A stretch of DNA of 64,000 bases from Arsenophonus sp031446145 (GTDB lineage: Bacteria > Pseudomonadota > Gammaproteobacteria > Enterobacterales > Enterobacteriaceae): contig CP132903.1 of assembly GCA_031446145.1 (NCBI GenBank), forward strand, positions 62,001-126,000, given 5' to 3'. Below the pieces are notes generated by a model, which saw only the letters and a list, made by a program, of their open reading frames with translations, was not told the origin of the DNA and did no database searches. A program made the translations under genes and the position numbers. This document shows, piece by piece, positions 30,353 through 40,557 of this stretch (position 1 is the stretch's first letter; every line of letters starts with the position of its first letter).

Positions 30353-31111
30353 ATGATTAAAAAAAGATCTAACAAAAAAAAAGATATTCTATTAACAAAA
30401 CCTATTGAAAAATTAGGTGATTGGGAATTTAATGAAAAAATTGCCAACATTTTTCCTGATATGATAAAACGTTCTATTCCTGGATATTCTAATATTCTTA
30501 GGATAACAGGAATGTTAGCAGAGCGTTTTGTAAAACCTAACAGTTTTGTTTACGATCTAGGCTGTTCTTTAGGAGCAGTAACACTATCAATACTTTGTAA
30601 TAGTAATTTAAAAAACTATAAAATAATTGCTATTGATAATTCAAAATCCATGATCAAACTTTGCAAAAAATCTGTATATGCTTACAAAACAAAAATCCCT
30701 GTTGAAATAATTTTAGAAGATATCCTTAATACAAAAATAAACAATGCTTCCATGGTTGTATTAAATTTTACATTGCAATTTATCACTCCTATAAAACGTC
30801 AAGAACTAATTGATCGTATTTATAAAGGTCTAAATCCTGGCGGATTATTAGTATTATCAGAAAAATTTAGTTTTAATGATAAAAAAATTAATAATTTATT
30901 ATTTAATATGCATTATGATTTTAAACTTGCTAATGGATATAGTGTAAAAGAAATTTATCAAAAAAAAAACATGTTACATAATATTATGATTACTGATTCA
31001 ATAAAAAAACATAAATCAAGATTAAATATAGCTGGTTTTAATCATTATGAATTATACTTTCAATATTTTAATTTCGGTTCACTTCTAGCCATTAAATCAC
31101 AAAATAGATGA
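30353..31111 (+). CDS. cmoA: CmoA, carboxy-SAM synthase
   Basis: Converts SAM and prephenate to carboxy-SAM, the donor used by CmoB for cmo5U34 wobble modification of tRNAs. 252 residues (E. coli 247). Class I methyltransferase fold with VYDLGCSLGA (SAM motif), AIDNSKSMI, and the MVVLNFTLQF and NPGGLLVLSEKFSF segments typical of the family. No clear Shine-Dalgarno. The stop overlaps the cmoB start by four bases (ATGA), so the two are translationally coupled. Dependence on prephenate links it to the shikimate pathway (aroA). Confidence 0.96.
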   Translation: MIKKRSNKKKDILLTKPIEKLGDWEFNEKIANIFPDMIKRSIPGYSNILRITGMLAERFVKPNSFVYDLGCSLGAVTLSILCNSNLKNYKIIAIDNSKSMIKLCKKSVYAYKTKIPVEIILEDILNTKINNASMVVLNFTLQFITPIKRQELIDRIYKGLNPGGLLVLSEKFSFNDKKINNLLFNMHYDFKLANGYSVKEIYQKKNMLHNIMITDSIKKHKSRLNIAGFNHYELYFQYFNFGSLLAIKSQNR

Positions 31112-32082
31112 TAAACTTTGGTTTTTTTTATCAAAAAATAGCTGTTGGACCACTTAGTATTTGGCTAAAAACTTTACCATATCAAATTGAACAATGGGAA
31201 AGAAAACAAAATATACAATCTAAATATTGGAAAAAAATAGTAAACAATTTACCAAAAATTACACCAGCTTATATAAATCTAAAAACAGGCATCATTGCCA
31301 AAAACACAGCAAATCTTTCTTTAAAAGATACAGAAAAAATTATTCAATTACTAAAAAAATTAATGCCATGGCGTAAAGGTCCATTTTCTATATATGGTAT
31401 TAATATTGACAGTGAATGGCGATCAGATTTAAAATGGCAACGTATAATCCCTTATATTTCAAAATTAAAAAACAAATTAGTACTTGATATAGGATGTGGT
31501 AATGGATATTACATGTGGAGAATGCTAGGCGAAAATGCAAAATTTATAGTAGGTATTGATCCTATCGAACGATCTTTATATCAATTTGAAGCCATTCGTA
31601 AATTACTTGGTAACATTCAAAAAATACATTTATTACCATTAACCATTGAACAATTGCCAAAATTAAATGCATTTGATACAGTATTTTCAATGGGTGTTAT
31701 TTATCATTCTCGTTCACCATTGGAACATTTATACAAAATAAATAATCAACTAGTTTCGGACGGTGAACTAATATTAGAAAGTCTAGTTATTGAAGGTGAT
31801 GAAAATCAATGTTTAATACCTACTGAACGTTACGCTAAAATGCGTAATATATATTTTATCCCATCAGCAAAAATGTTAAAAATTTGGTTAAAAAAATGCA
31901 GATTTTACGACATAAAAATCATAAGTCAAACACTAACAACAACACAAGAACAAAGAAAAACACTCTGGATGAAAAATGAATCACTAGAAGACTTCCTTAA
32001 ACCAAATAATCATAATTTAACACTTGAAGGGTACCCAGCCCCAATACGGGCTGTTTTGATTGCAAAAAAATGTAAAAAATAA
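31108..32082 (+). CDS. cmoB: CmoB, tRNA U34 carboxymethyltransferase
   Basis: Transfers the carboxymethyl group from carboxy-SAM to 5-hydroxyuridine at tRNA position 34. 324 residues (E. coli 323). LMPWRKGPFSLYG-like segment, SAM motif LDIGCGNGYYMWRM (about 126-139) and the C-terminal EGYPAPIRAVL are present. Overlaps cmoA by 4 nt. tRNA-Pro(UGG), encoded at 54215-54291, is a known substrate class in E. coli, so the modification has a target here. Confidence 0.96.
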   Translation: MINFGFFYQKIAVGPLSIWLKTLPYQIEQWERKQNIQSKYWKKIVNNLPKITPAYINLKTGIIAKNTANLSLKDTEKIIQLLKKLMPWRKGPFSIYGINIDSEWRSDLKWQRIIPYISKLKNKLVLDIGCGNGYYMWRMLGENAKFIVGIDPIERSLYQFEAIRKLLGNIQKIHLLPLTIEQLPKLNAFDTVFSMGVIYHSRSPLEHLYKINNQLVSDGELILESLVIEGDENQCLIPTERYAKMRNIYFIPSAKMLKIWLKKCRFYDIKIISQTLTTTQEQRKTLWMKNESLEDFLKPNNHNLTLEGYPAPIRAVLIAKKCKK

Positions 32083-32700
32083 TTACCTTTTTTAATTGGA
32101 ATAACAGAAAATTTTATTGTATTTTTATCAAAAAAAAATCCTATGATGATAGATCATATACATTATGAATATACAATCTATAAAAAAACATATAGTCATG
32201 TAATAATTATTTTAATTAAAATATAATTTTTGTAATTGTGATAATCTTCTCTATAATACAAAAAATACAAGAAAAATTATCTCATATAAAAAATAAAAAC
32301 TATTTTTCTACAAAAATTAAACAATAAAAATCGATCATTTTACTTCATTATATTTTATAAAATCTTGATTAATATAAAACTATAGTGATCAAAAAAATTT
32401 TTTATTAAAAATAATACCATTTTTATTAAAAGATATAATTAAATATTAAATAATATTTAAATTTAAACAACATTTTAATAAAAGAATCAAAAAAACATAA
32501 AATTAAAATAAATTAAACAAAATTAATGTTTTTAAAAAAATTAGCAATTTTGAATATATAATTATACATAATCATTATTTTTAATAAACTTATGCCTTAT
32601 TAAAAATAAAAAAACCGTTTATATAAATTTTAGATAAAAGCATCAATATTATGCTAATATTTAAAGATCAAATATAACATTTTTATTCTAGGGTCATGAA
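32083..32700. other. gene-free spacer between cmoB and argS
   Basis: 618 bp where E. coli has cutC. No CutC sequence is readable. A TAGGG motif 8 nt before the argS GTG belongs to that gene. Confidence 0.5.
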
Positions 32701-34428
32701 GTGAATATTTATGCTTTACTTTCAGAAAAAATTACTCGTGCATTAATTACTGCAGGTGCTCCTAAAAATATTAATGCCCATGTACGTCCTTCAAAAAAAA
32801 GAAAATTTGGTGATTATCAATCTAATGGAATTATGATTGCAGCAAAAAAAATGGGTATTCCTCCTCGTAAATTAGCTGAAAAAATATTGAATCTATTAAA
32901 AATAGACGAAATTGCTAGCAAAATAGAAATTGCTGAACCTGGTTTTATTAATATTTCTCTTAATAAGTCATGGATAGCAAAAAATATTTCACTAACTCTA
33001 CAAGATTCTAAATTAGGTATCACTTCTATTAATCCACAAACAATCATTATTGACTATTCTTCTCCAAATATAGCAAAAGAAATGCATATTGGACATTTGC
33101 GTTCTACTATACTAGGAGATGCTATTGCTCGTACATTAGAATTTTTAGGTCATAACGTTATACGTGCTAATCATATAGGTGATTGGGGAACACAATTTGG
33201 TATGTTAATTGCATATCTTGAAACAGTAAAAAAAGAAAAAAAAAATATATCATTATCTGAAATAGAAAATTTTTATCGTGAAGCTAAACAATATTATGAT
33301 AAAAATAAAAATTTTTCTGCACTTGCACGTAATTATGTTATCAAACTACAATCTGGTAACAAACATTGTCGAAAAATATGGCATTATTTAGTTGATCTTA
33401 GTATGAAAAATAATCAACAAATCTATAATCGATTAAATGTCACATTATCTAAAAAAGATATCATAGGAGAAAGCTTTTACAATGATATGTTACCAGATAT
33501 TGTTACTGATCTAAAAGCTAAAGGATTAGCTGTTGAAAGTAATGGAGCTATTGTTGTCTATCTTGATCAATTTAAAAATAAAAATGGTCATTCTATGGGA
33601 GTTATTATTCAAAAAAAAGATGGTGGTTACTTATATACTACAACAGATATAGCCTGTGCAAAATATCGATACGAAGTATTACATGCTGACAGAATATTAT
33701 ACTATACAGATTCTCGACAACATCAACATTTAATGCAAGTATGGCAAATCATCCATAAAGCAGGATATATTCCTGAATCAATGAAATTAGAACATCATAT
33801 GTTTGGTATGATTTTATCTAAAAATGGCAAACCCTTTAAAACTCGTTCTGGTAAAACAATTAAATTGAAAGATTTACTGGATGAAGCAATTAAAAGAGCG
33901 GAACATCTTATTCGAAAAAAAACAACAAAAATTCCAGAAAATGAATTAGCTGTAATTATTAATGCCGTTGCTATTGGTGCAGTTAAATATTCTGATCTAT
34001 CAAAAAATCGTACTACAAATTATGTATTTGATTGGGATAATATATTAACTTTTGAAGGTAATACAGCACCTTACTTGCAATATGCATATACAAGAATCTG
34101 TTCTATTTTAAAACATGTAAATGTTAATTTGATAAATCTAATAAGACCAGTAATATTAACTGATGAATATGAAGAAATTTTAGCTATTCGTTTACTACAA
34201 TTTGAAGAAACAATTTTGTCTGTTGCTCATGCAGGATTACCACATATTATGTGCACTTATTTGTATAACTTAGCTTCTGTATTCTCTAACTTTTATGAAT
34301 ATTGTCCTATTTTACATGAAAAAAAAGAGATTTTGAAAGAAAGTCGATTAAAACTTGTTTTATTGACACAAAAAACTTTAAAAATCGGTTTAGATACATT
34401 GGGTATCGAAACAATAGAAAGGATGTAA
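32701..34428 (+). CDS. argS: arginyl-tRNA synthetase
   Basis: Class I aminoacyl-tRNA synthetase. 575 residues (E. coli 577). N-terminal Add1 domain, HIGH motif at residues 129-132 (MHIGHLRS), no canonical KMSKS as in E. coli ArgRS, and the C-terminal anticodon-binding helices ending LGIETIERM. The start is GTG at 32701, also GTG in E. coli, with TAGGG 8 nt upstream. tRNA-Arg(CCG) is in this window at 54650-54724. cmoA-cmoB-argS keep the enterobacterial order. Confidence 0.97.
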   Translation: MNIYALLSEKITRALITAGAPKNINAHVRPSKKRKFGDYQSNGIMIAAKKMGIPPRKLAEKILNLLKIDEIASKIEIAEPGFINISLNKSWIAKNISLTLQDSKLGITSINPQTIIIDYSSPNIAKEMHIGHLRSTILGDAIARTLEFLGHNVIRANHIGDWGTQFGMLIAYLETVKKEKKNISLSEIENFYREAKQYYDKNKNFSALARNYVIKLQSGNKHCRKIWHYLVDLSMKNNQQIYNRLNVTLSKKDIIGESFYNDMLPDIVTDLKAKGLAVESNGAIVVYLDQFKNKNGHSMGVIIQKKDGGYLYTTTDIACAKYRYEVLHADRILYYTDSRQHQHLMQVWQIIHKAGYIPESMKLEHHMFGMILSKNGKPFKTRSGKTIKLKDLLDEAIKRAEHLIRKKTTKIPENELAVIINAVAIGAVKYSDLSKNRTTNYVFDWDNILTFEGNTAPYLQYAYTRICSILKHVNVNLINLIRPVILTDEYEEILAIRLLQFEETILSVAHAGLPHIMCTYLYNLASVFSNFYEYCPILHEKKEILKESRLKLVLLTQKTLKIGLDTLGIETIERM

Positions 34429-34826
34429 TATATTTCATTTAAAAAATCATCAGTAATTTTTTTATTAAAAAAAAACCTTTTTTTAAAAAACATATAAGAA
34501 ACTTTACAAAACTAAAATAAAACATAATATCTTTTGTGTTATAGATCTTGACTATTTTTTTAAAAATTACTGAATATTTATTTTATATTCTTAAAAATAT
34601 CTCATTAATGCCTAAAAATTTCTCATTAAATTAAACTCATAATAAAAAAATTGTATTGTCTCCATATTGATTAGAACAAAAAGATTTTTTTGCACTGTAA
34701 TTTATGAAATCACAGCGGTACGAAAAATATTACTATTATCCCTATAAAGGATAATCATAAAATAATTATTAATTTTGATTTCTTTTTGAAGTTTTTTGAT
34801 AATTATTGATAATTTAGTTTAAGTAA
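34429..34826. other. gene-free convergent spacer, argS/ribE
   Basis: 398 bp with no coding sequence. A small GC-containing hairpin (34735-34755) is the only structure. Confidence 0.45.
34735..34755. terminator. small hairpin between convergent argS and ribE
   Basis: ATTATCC/GGATAAT, 7-bp stem with a 7-nt loop, lying 72 nt past the ribE stop. Could end ribE transcription; no proper U-tract on either side, so weak. Confidence 0.25.
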
Positions 34827-35450
34827 TTATTTATTTTCAGGAGATATTTGTAACATCATACGTTCAACAGTGTCAACAACCCCCTGAATATGTGTATCAA
34901 TTTCAATATTAACTGTATCACCTAAATTTTTATCTGCAATATTAGTACGAGCAATTGTTTCCGGGATAAGATGTACACAAAAACAATGATTTACTATATC
35001 TCCTATCGTTAAACTCATACCATCAATTCCAATAAAACCTTTATAAAAAATATATTTCATCAAAAATGGATGTTGAACATTAAACCAAATTGTTACATTA
35101 TTATCTGATTTTAAAATCTTATTAATATCTATTGTACAAATTATATGTCCAGACATAATATGTCCACCAATTTCATCTCCATATTTTGCTGATCTTTCTA
35201 AATTAATTTTATCTCCTATTTTTAATTTTCCTAAATTTGTTATTTTTAAGGTTTCTTGCATCAAATCAAAAGTAACTTTATCCTCAAAAATTTTAGTAAC
35301 AGATAAACAACACCCATTGTTAGAAACAGAAGAGCCTATTTCCAAACCAGTAAGTAATTCTTGTGGAAACCTTACAGTATACATTCTAAAATTAACATTT
35401 CTTTTTATAGCAACTAATGTTCCCTTTCCCTGCACTATACCTGTAAACAT
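34827..35450 (-). CDS. ribE: riboflavin synthase (alpha chain)
   Basis: Dismutates two 6,7-dimethyl-8-ribityllumazine molecules to riboflavin; named ribC in E. coli K-12. 207 residues (213 in E. coli). Starts with the family signature MFTGIVQG and contains two lumazine-binding barrel repeats (about 1-95 and 96-190), with GGHIMSGH and KGFIGIDGMSLT motifs. AGGA lies about 10 nt before the ATG. No FMN riboswitch is visible upstream. With ribA it supports retained riboflavin synthesis. The adjacent tRNA-Val(GAC) preserves the E. coli ribC-valVW neighbourhood. Confidence 0.96.
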   Translation of the reverse strand: MFTGIVQGKGTLVAIKRNVNFRMYTVRFPQELLTGLEIGSSVSNNGCCLSVTKIFEDKVTFDLMQETLKITNLGKLKIGDKINLERSAKYGDEIGGHIMSGHIICTIDINKILKSDNNVTIWFNVQHPFLMKYIFYKGFIGIDGMSLTIGDIVNHCFCVHLIPETIARTNIADKNLGDTVNIEIDTHIQGVVDTVERMMLQISPENK

Positions 35451-35750
35451 ACACTTTCATTCCTAAATTCAATAAACGATTAACTATAATCTTTAAAAAT
35501 TAAAAATCATATTTTTAAAAACAACAAAATACAAATTTTTTATAATGCTCATAAATAAGAAACAATCTTATACAAAAATAATAAACAAGCTCATGTAATA
35601 AATAAATTAGGTATATTATATCTGATTAAAATGCTTTTTTATTTTTTTTAATTAATAAATTACTTAAATATAAGCACAATAAAAATAGAGTTGATAAAAT
35701 AAAATTTATTATTTATTATGCTAATTTATAATTAACAATATCATTTTATT

Positions 35751-35825
35751 GCGTCTGTAGCTCAGTTTGGTTAGAGTACCATCTTGACATGATGGATGTC
35801 GGTGGTTCAAATCCACTCAGACGCA
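35751..35825 (+). tRNA. valW: tRNA-Val(GAC)
   Basis: 75-nt cloverleaf with acceptor GCGTCTG/CAGACGC, anticodon GAC in CCATCTTGACATGATGG, and T-loop GGTTCAAATCC. Closely matches E. coli valV/valW. The 3' CCA is not encoded (ACAA follows), so CCA must be added after transcription. Confidence 0.96.
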
Positions 35826-35953
35826 CAAAAAAATTTTTAGCAATTTATATATATTTTTAAAACTCAAAAATATAAAAAATTATTTATAACAAATATCCCA
35901 CAATTTTTTACTGCAATAAAAATTTTCTTAAATTTTTACTAAAGTATCATTTG

Positions 35954-37474
35954 CTAAAAATCTCGTAACCGAAAACCTAAAATAAACAAAGTAGCAAAAT
36001 AACTTATGGCAGTAATAAAAATTACCGATAATAACCGAATAATACGAATCACCATATTACCTTGCTCCCAAATTGGCATAAAATTTAATATAAGCAATAA
36101 AATAAATGTCATAACAATTAAAGCTATAGTTAATTTTAATAAAAATTTTCCCCACCCAGCTAAAGGGGAAAATAGTTTTTTACGACGTAATTCTAAATAA
36201 AGCATCAACGCATGAAAACATGACGATAAAGCCAGTGATAATGCTAATCCAACATGTTTTAAAAAATCAACAAAAATACAATTCATCAATTGCGTTAAAA
36301 TTAAAGTAATGATTGCAATTTTTAAAGGAGTTTTTATATCTTTTCTGGAATAAAATCCAGGTGCTAAAACCTTAACTACAATGACCCCCATTAATCCACT
36401 GCAATAAGCAATTAACGCATATTGTGTCATTATTGAATCATAAGAAGTAAAGTTACCATACTGAAATAGTGAAACCGTTAACGGATGAGCCAATATAGCA
36501 AGTACTATAGAACAAGGTAATGCTAACAAAAAACATAATTTCAAACCTAAGTTTATTAAACGCTGATATTCTTTATCATCACCAATTGAAACACTTTTTG
36601 CTAAAGAAGGTAACAAAATAGTACTCAATCCTACACCTAATACACCATTAGGAACTTCAATCAAACGGTCAGCATAATACATCCATGAGACAGATCCTGC
36701 ACGTAAAAAAGAAGCAAACATAGTATTCATAATCAAAGAAATTTGACTTATTGCAGCAGCAATAACCAATGGCCCCATTAACTTAATCATACGCCATATA
36801 TCTCCATTTTTAAAAGAAATACGGGGTAATACCAACATACCTATTTTTTGCAAAAAAGGTAATTGATAAAATAACTGTAATATACCTCCCATTAAAATTC
36901 CCCATCCTAACGCTAAAATAGGGGGTTTGCAGTATGGTGCTAAAAATAACACCGAAATGATCATACTGATGTTCAGGAAAACAGGTGTAAAAGCAGGTAC
37001 AGTAAAACAACTCCAAGTGTTTAAAACTGCACCAGTTAAAGATACTAGAGAAATAAAAAATATATAAGGAAAAGTTATTTTTAATAAAGAAAGGGTCAAA
37101 TCAAATTTATTATTTATCTCACTAAAACCAGGTGTAATTATATAAATAATCCAAGGTGTACTAAACATCCCAATTAATGTAATAATTGCTAAAATTAATG
37201 TTAAAAAACCAGCAACGTTAGCAATAAAAATACGAGTTTCATCATAAGATTTTTTATTTTTGTACTCTGCTAATATAGGAACAAAAGCTTGAGAAAATGC
37301 ACCTTCTGCAAAAATACGACGCAAAAGATTTGGTAATCTAAAAGCAATTACAAAAGCATCTGTTTCTACACCAACACCAAAAAAACGTGCAATAATAGCA
37401 TCACGAACAAATCCCAACATTCTAGAAAACATAGTCATAGAACTTATTGCTGCTAATGTTTTCAATAAATTCAT
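35954..37474 (-). CDS. murJ: MurJ, lipid II flippase
   Basis: MOP-superfamily transporter that flips undecaprenyl-PP-MurNAc-pentapeptide-GlcNAc across the inner membrane. 506 residues (E. coli 511), about 14 membrane helices. Essential arginines Arg18 and Arg24 (MFSRMLGFVRDAI), Arg52/53 (LLRRIFAEGAF) and the YYADRL arginine are present. Ends RDF, losing only the short basic tail of E. coli. Implies active peptidoglycan synthesis, in keeping with amiD. In E. coli murJ is far from ribC/valW, so this junction is a rearrangement relative to E. coli. Confidence 0.96.
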   Translation of the reverse strand: MNLLKTLAAISSMTMFSRMLGFVRDAIIARFFGVGVETDAFVIAFRLPNLLRRIFAEGAFSQAFVPILAEYKNKKSYDETRIFIANVAGFLTLILAIITLIGMFSTPWIIYIITPGFSEINNKFDLTLSLLKITFPYIFFISLVSLTGAVLNTWSCFTVPAFTPVFLNISMIISVLFLAPYCKPPILALGWGILMGGILQLFYQLPFLQKIGMLVLPRISFKNGDIWRMIKLMGPLVIAAAISQISLIMNTMFASFLRAGSVSWMYYADRLIEVPNGVLGVGLSTILLPSLAKSVSIGDDKEYQRLINLGLKLCFLLALPCSIVLAILAHPLTVSLFQYGNFTSYDSIMTQYALIAYCSGLMGVIVVKVLAPGFYSRKDIKTPLKIAIITLILTQLMNCIFVDFLKHVGLALSLALSSCFHALMLYLELRRKKLFSPLAGWGKFLLKLTIALIVMTFILLLILNFMPIWEQGNMVIRIIRLLSVIFITAISYFATLFILGFRLRDF

Positions 37475-38018
37475 ATAATATTTTTTTTAAAAAATCACTG
37501 TAATAAAATTAACAAAATATGCTAGTCTTTTTTAAAGGTATTACAAAAAAATAATTATTAATTTTGCAATTATTAAATAAAAAACAAATCTATTTTTTAA
37601 ATTTAGATCCACTCAATTTAGCACTAATTTTTTTATTATGATATAAATATAATAAACAGAAAAATATTTTTTTATTTTTTAATAAAAACTATATTTACAA
37701 CTTATAAATTTAAATTGAAATTAAAAATAAATTCTCTTTAAATAATTAATAATATTATTTTACTTAAAAAATAATGCACATTAAAATATCAATAAGATTA
37801 AACAAAAAAAATTTCCAAAATCAAATAATATGTCAAAAAATTAATTCACATATTAACTCATTATTGTGATAAATTATATAAAATTATGATTTATAAAAAT
37901 AATATATTTTTTATTATAAAAAATTATAAATATATTATTAATAATTTATTTATCATTGAATATAAATTTAATTATTATTAAACTATGCATAAATATAAAT
38001 ACGTAAATTTATTCATAT
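37475..38018. other. gene-free spacer between murJ and tRNA-Ser
   Basis: 544 bp, almost pure A/T, no ORF or RNA structure recognised. Must contain promoters for murJ (minus) and tRNA-Ser (plus). Confidence 0.5.
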
Positions 38019-38108
38019 GGTGAGATGTCTGAGTGGTTTAAAGAACATGCCTGGAAAGTATGTATACATTAAATTGTATCAAGGGTTCGAATCCCTTTCT
38101 CACCGCCA
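38019..38108 (+). tRNA. serW: tRNA-Ser(GGA)
   Basis: 90-nt class II tRNA with acceptor GGTGAGA/TCTCACC, anticodon GGA in GCCTGGAAAGT, a long variable arm (TATACATTAAATTGTATC) and T-loop GGTTCGAATCC. Encodes G73 and CCA. Matches E. coli serW/serX. Confidence 0.97.
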
Positions 38109-38839
38109 TAAATACAAAAAACTTAAAAATATTTAATTAGTAGCTTAATGAAATAATTAGTATTGAAATATATAATAGATAATATTCCTTGAATAAAAAA
38201 ACAATAAGGCTTTAAAAATTAATAGAAAAACAAGTAACATTCAAAATAGTAGTCTTCTTATAAGTTAGTAAGCATCATATAAAACAAAAAATCTTATATA
38301 TATTATTAATTTTATAAAATATTCTTTAATTTTTACGTATTTCTTTAAATTATACAATAATATTTTAAAACAGATAAATTCTTTTTTTATTATTAAATAT
38401 AGATCTCTAAAAAATGCATAAATCTCAAAATGATGTTTGATTTATACAAATAAAATAATTTATTCTTAATAATGAAGAATGTTAGAAAAAAGATTATGAT
38501 AACACAATTCTATATCAATAAATGTTTTGATTAAAATAACGTATAAAATTAAATATTTTTTTTACAAAAAACTTACTAAAAATTATATTTAATACAAAAA
38601 AAACTTAAATTGTAAAATTTAACAAAAAATCAGAAGTAACTTTTATTAATGCATAAAAAATTGTGATATTTTTTATAACTTTATTATTTTTGTTATATAA
38701 ATTAATACACAAATATTAAAAATAATATATATAAAAATTTACATTAAATATTATTAAAGTAAGCTTATTTCATAATAAATTTAGATAAAATTCTAGAAGA
38801 ATTATTATTTAAAATAATATTCATTTTATATTTCATGAA
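38109..38839. other. gene-free stretch between tRNA-Ser and kdsA
   Basis: 731 bp. No coding sequence on either strand and no recognised structure. Confidence 0.5.
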
Positions 38840-39697
38840 TTAATAAATATCTGATTCTATTAAAGGGAAACTTTTTACTAAATCATCTATAGCTTTGATT
38901 TGTTCTAAAAAAGGTAACAATTTTAATAATGGTAATGCGGATGCTCCATCACATTTTGCCTTATCAGGATCTGGATGAGCTTCTACAAATAATCCAGCTA
39001 AACCTATTACCATACCAGCTCTTGCTAATTCAAAAATTTGTGCACGACGACCGCCAGAGGAAAAACTAAAAGGATCACGATATTGTAATGCATGAGTAAC
39101 ATCAAAAATAATAGGAGAACCGCCTGATAATTTTATCATTACATTAAAACCTAACATATCAACCACTAAATTATCATAACCAAAATTTACACCGCGTTCA
39201 CAAACAATAACCCTCTCATTACCAAACTTTTTAAATTTTTCTATAACATTTCCTATTTGACTAGGACTCATAAATTGAGGTTTTTTGATATTAATAACTG
39301 AACCAGTTTTAGCTAAAGCTTCAATCAAATTTGTTTGACGACCCAAAAAAGCTGGCAATTGAATAACATCAACAATTTCTGCAACAGGAGTTACTTGATT
39401 GAGATCATGTACATCAGTCAAAATTTTAACGCCAAACATATCTTTTAGTTCTTCTAAAATTTTTAATCCCTCTTCTAATCCAGGACCACGATAGGAATAA
39501 ACAGAAGAACGGTTGGCTTTATCAAAGGATGCTTTAAAAATATAAGGAATATTAAGCTTATCTGTCACTGTAATATAATGTTCACAAACTCTAATAGCTA
39601 AATCGCGTGATTCAAGCACATTTAAACCACCGAATAACACAAATGGTAAATTATTAGCTATATTAATATTATCAATACATATTATTTTATTTTGCAT
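38840..39697 (-). CDS. kdsA: 3-deoxy-8-phosphooctulonate synthase (KDO-8-P synthase)
   Basis: Condenses phosphoenolpyruvate and arabinose-5-phosphate to KDO-8-phosphate for the LPS inner core. 285 residues (E. coli 284). TIM-barrel motifs FKASFDKANRSS, SYRGPGLEEG, QLPAFLGRQT, NFGYDNLVVDM and EAHPDPDKAKCDG are intact. Last gene of the hemA-prfA-prmC-sirB1-kdsA minus-strand block. Its presence indicates a KDO-containing outer membrane. Confidence 0.97.
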   Translation of the reverse strand: MQNKIICIDNINIANNLPFVLFGGLNVLESRDLAIRVCEHYITVTDKLNIPYIFKASFDKANRSSVYSYRGPGLEEGLKILEELKDMFGVKILTDVHDLNQVTPVAEIVDVIQLPAFLGRQTNLIEALAKTGSVINIKKPQFMSPSQIGNVIEKFKKFGNERVIVCERGVNFGYDNLVVDMLGFNVMIKLSGGSPIIFDVTHALQYRDPFSFSSGGRRAQIFELARAGMVIGLAGLFVEAHPDPDKAKCDGASALPLLKLLPFLEQIKAIDDLVKSFPLIESDIY

Positions 39698-39747
39698 ATA
39701 TTTAATCTTTTATATATCTAGATAAATCATATGAACAGATACATTTA

Positions 39748-40557
39748 TTAATGTAATATAACTTGCTGTCCTTCTATCGAATAAATTTGCATTTTTATCA
39801 TTTCAGAAACAGGATCTTCTGGACATTGTTCAACAAAATAATTTAAATCAGAAATTGCTACATGATTGCACTCAAGATGAGCAAAAATTAAACCCCGATC
39901 ACGTATTTCATAAGGATCTTTAGGATCAAAAATCAATAATGTTTCACAAACTTTTAGTGCTTGTTCCATTTTTTTTTCTTCCATCAAAGCAGCTTTTATA
40001 GTATCAAAAATTTTACGTATAATAACTTTATTTTCAGTTGCTTCTATATCTTTACGAGTTAAATGCGAAAAAGGACTAATAGTGCCCTTAATCCATAAAT
40101 CGAGCATCTGTTCGGTAAGTGTTTCACCATTTGTTGGATTAATATACCATTCAGTACCATTATCGAGACGAATACATAAAATAAGCTGAGTCAAAAAAAC
40201 AATAGGTATAACTGGTAATTCTAATTGATCTGCAACATGCAAAAAAATTGTACCTAATGAAACAGACGCTCCTTGTCTTGTAACTAAAACTTTATCTAAC
40301 CAAAGTGCTTCTGAAAGTGAATAAATCCCAGCTACACCGCTAAATAACCAATCTCGATAAAATAATTTTATCAAAACAGATATTTGTTTTTCTATATCAT
40401 CATCATTTAATATTACTTTTTTTGCTTCTTCTACAAAAAATGCCAGTTGACTATTAACAGCTTCAACAGGAAAATCTTGACGAATAATTTTAGAAACAAA
40501 AATAATACCTTCGATCAGTGGTGCTTTATTAAATTCATAATCAGCTATGCTTTTCAT
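39748..40557 (-). CDS. sirB1: SirB1 (YchA), transglutaminase-like/TPR protein
   Basis: Conserved gammaproteobacterial protein with a transglutaminase-like SirB1 N-terminal domain (about 1-180) and TPR-like C-terminal repeats (LIFDPKDPYEIRDRGLI). Aligns end to end with E. coli YchA (269 aa). Biochemical function is not established. The second of two tandem ATGs (40557) is chosen because it matches the E. coli N-terminus and sits at better spacing from GGA. It overlaps the prmC 3' end by 17 nt, so the two are probably translationally coupled. sirB2 (ychQ), usually between them, is deleted. Confidence 0.93.
   Translation of the reverse strand: MKSIADYEFNKAPLIEGIIFVSKIIRQDFPVEAVNSQLAFFVEEAKKVILNDDDIEKQISVLIKLFYRDWLFSGVAGIYSLSEALWLDKVLVTRQGASVSLGTIFLHVADQLELPVIPIVFLTQLILCIRLDNGTEWYINPTNGETLTEQMLDLWIKGTISPFSHLTRKDIEATENKVIIRKIFDTIKAALMEEKKMEQALKVCETLLIFDPKDPYEIRDRGLIFAHLECNHVAISDLNYFVEQCPEDPVSEMIKMQIYSIEGQQVILH

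Noticed and set aside
35451..35750. FMN riboswitch ahead of riboflavin synthase
   Set aside because: No RFN-element core sequences could be found upstream of ribE, nor ahead of ribA.
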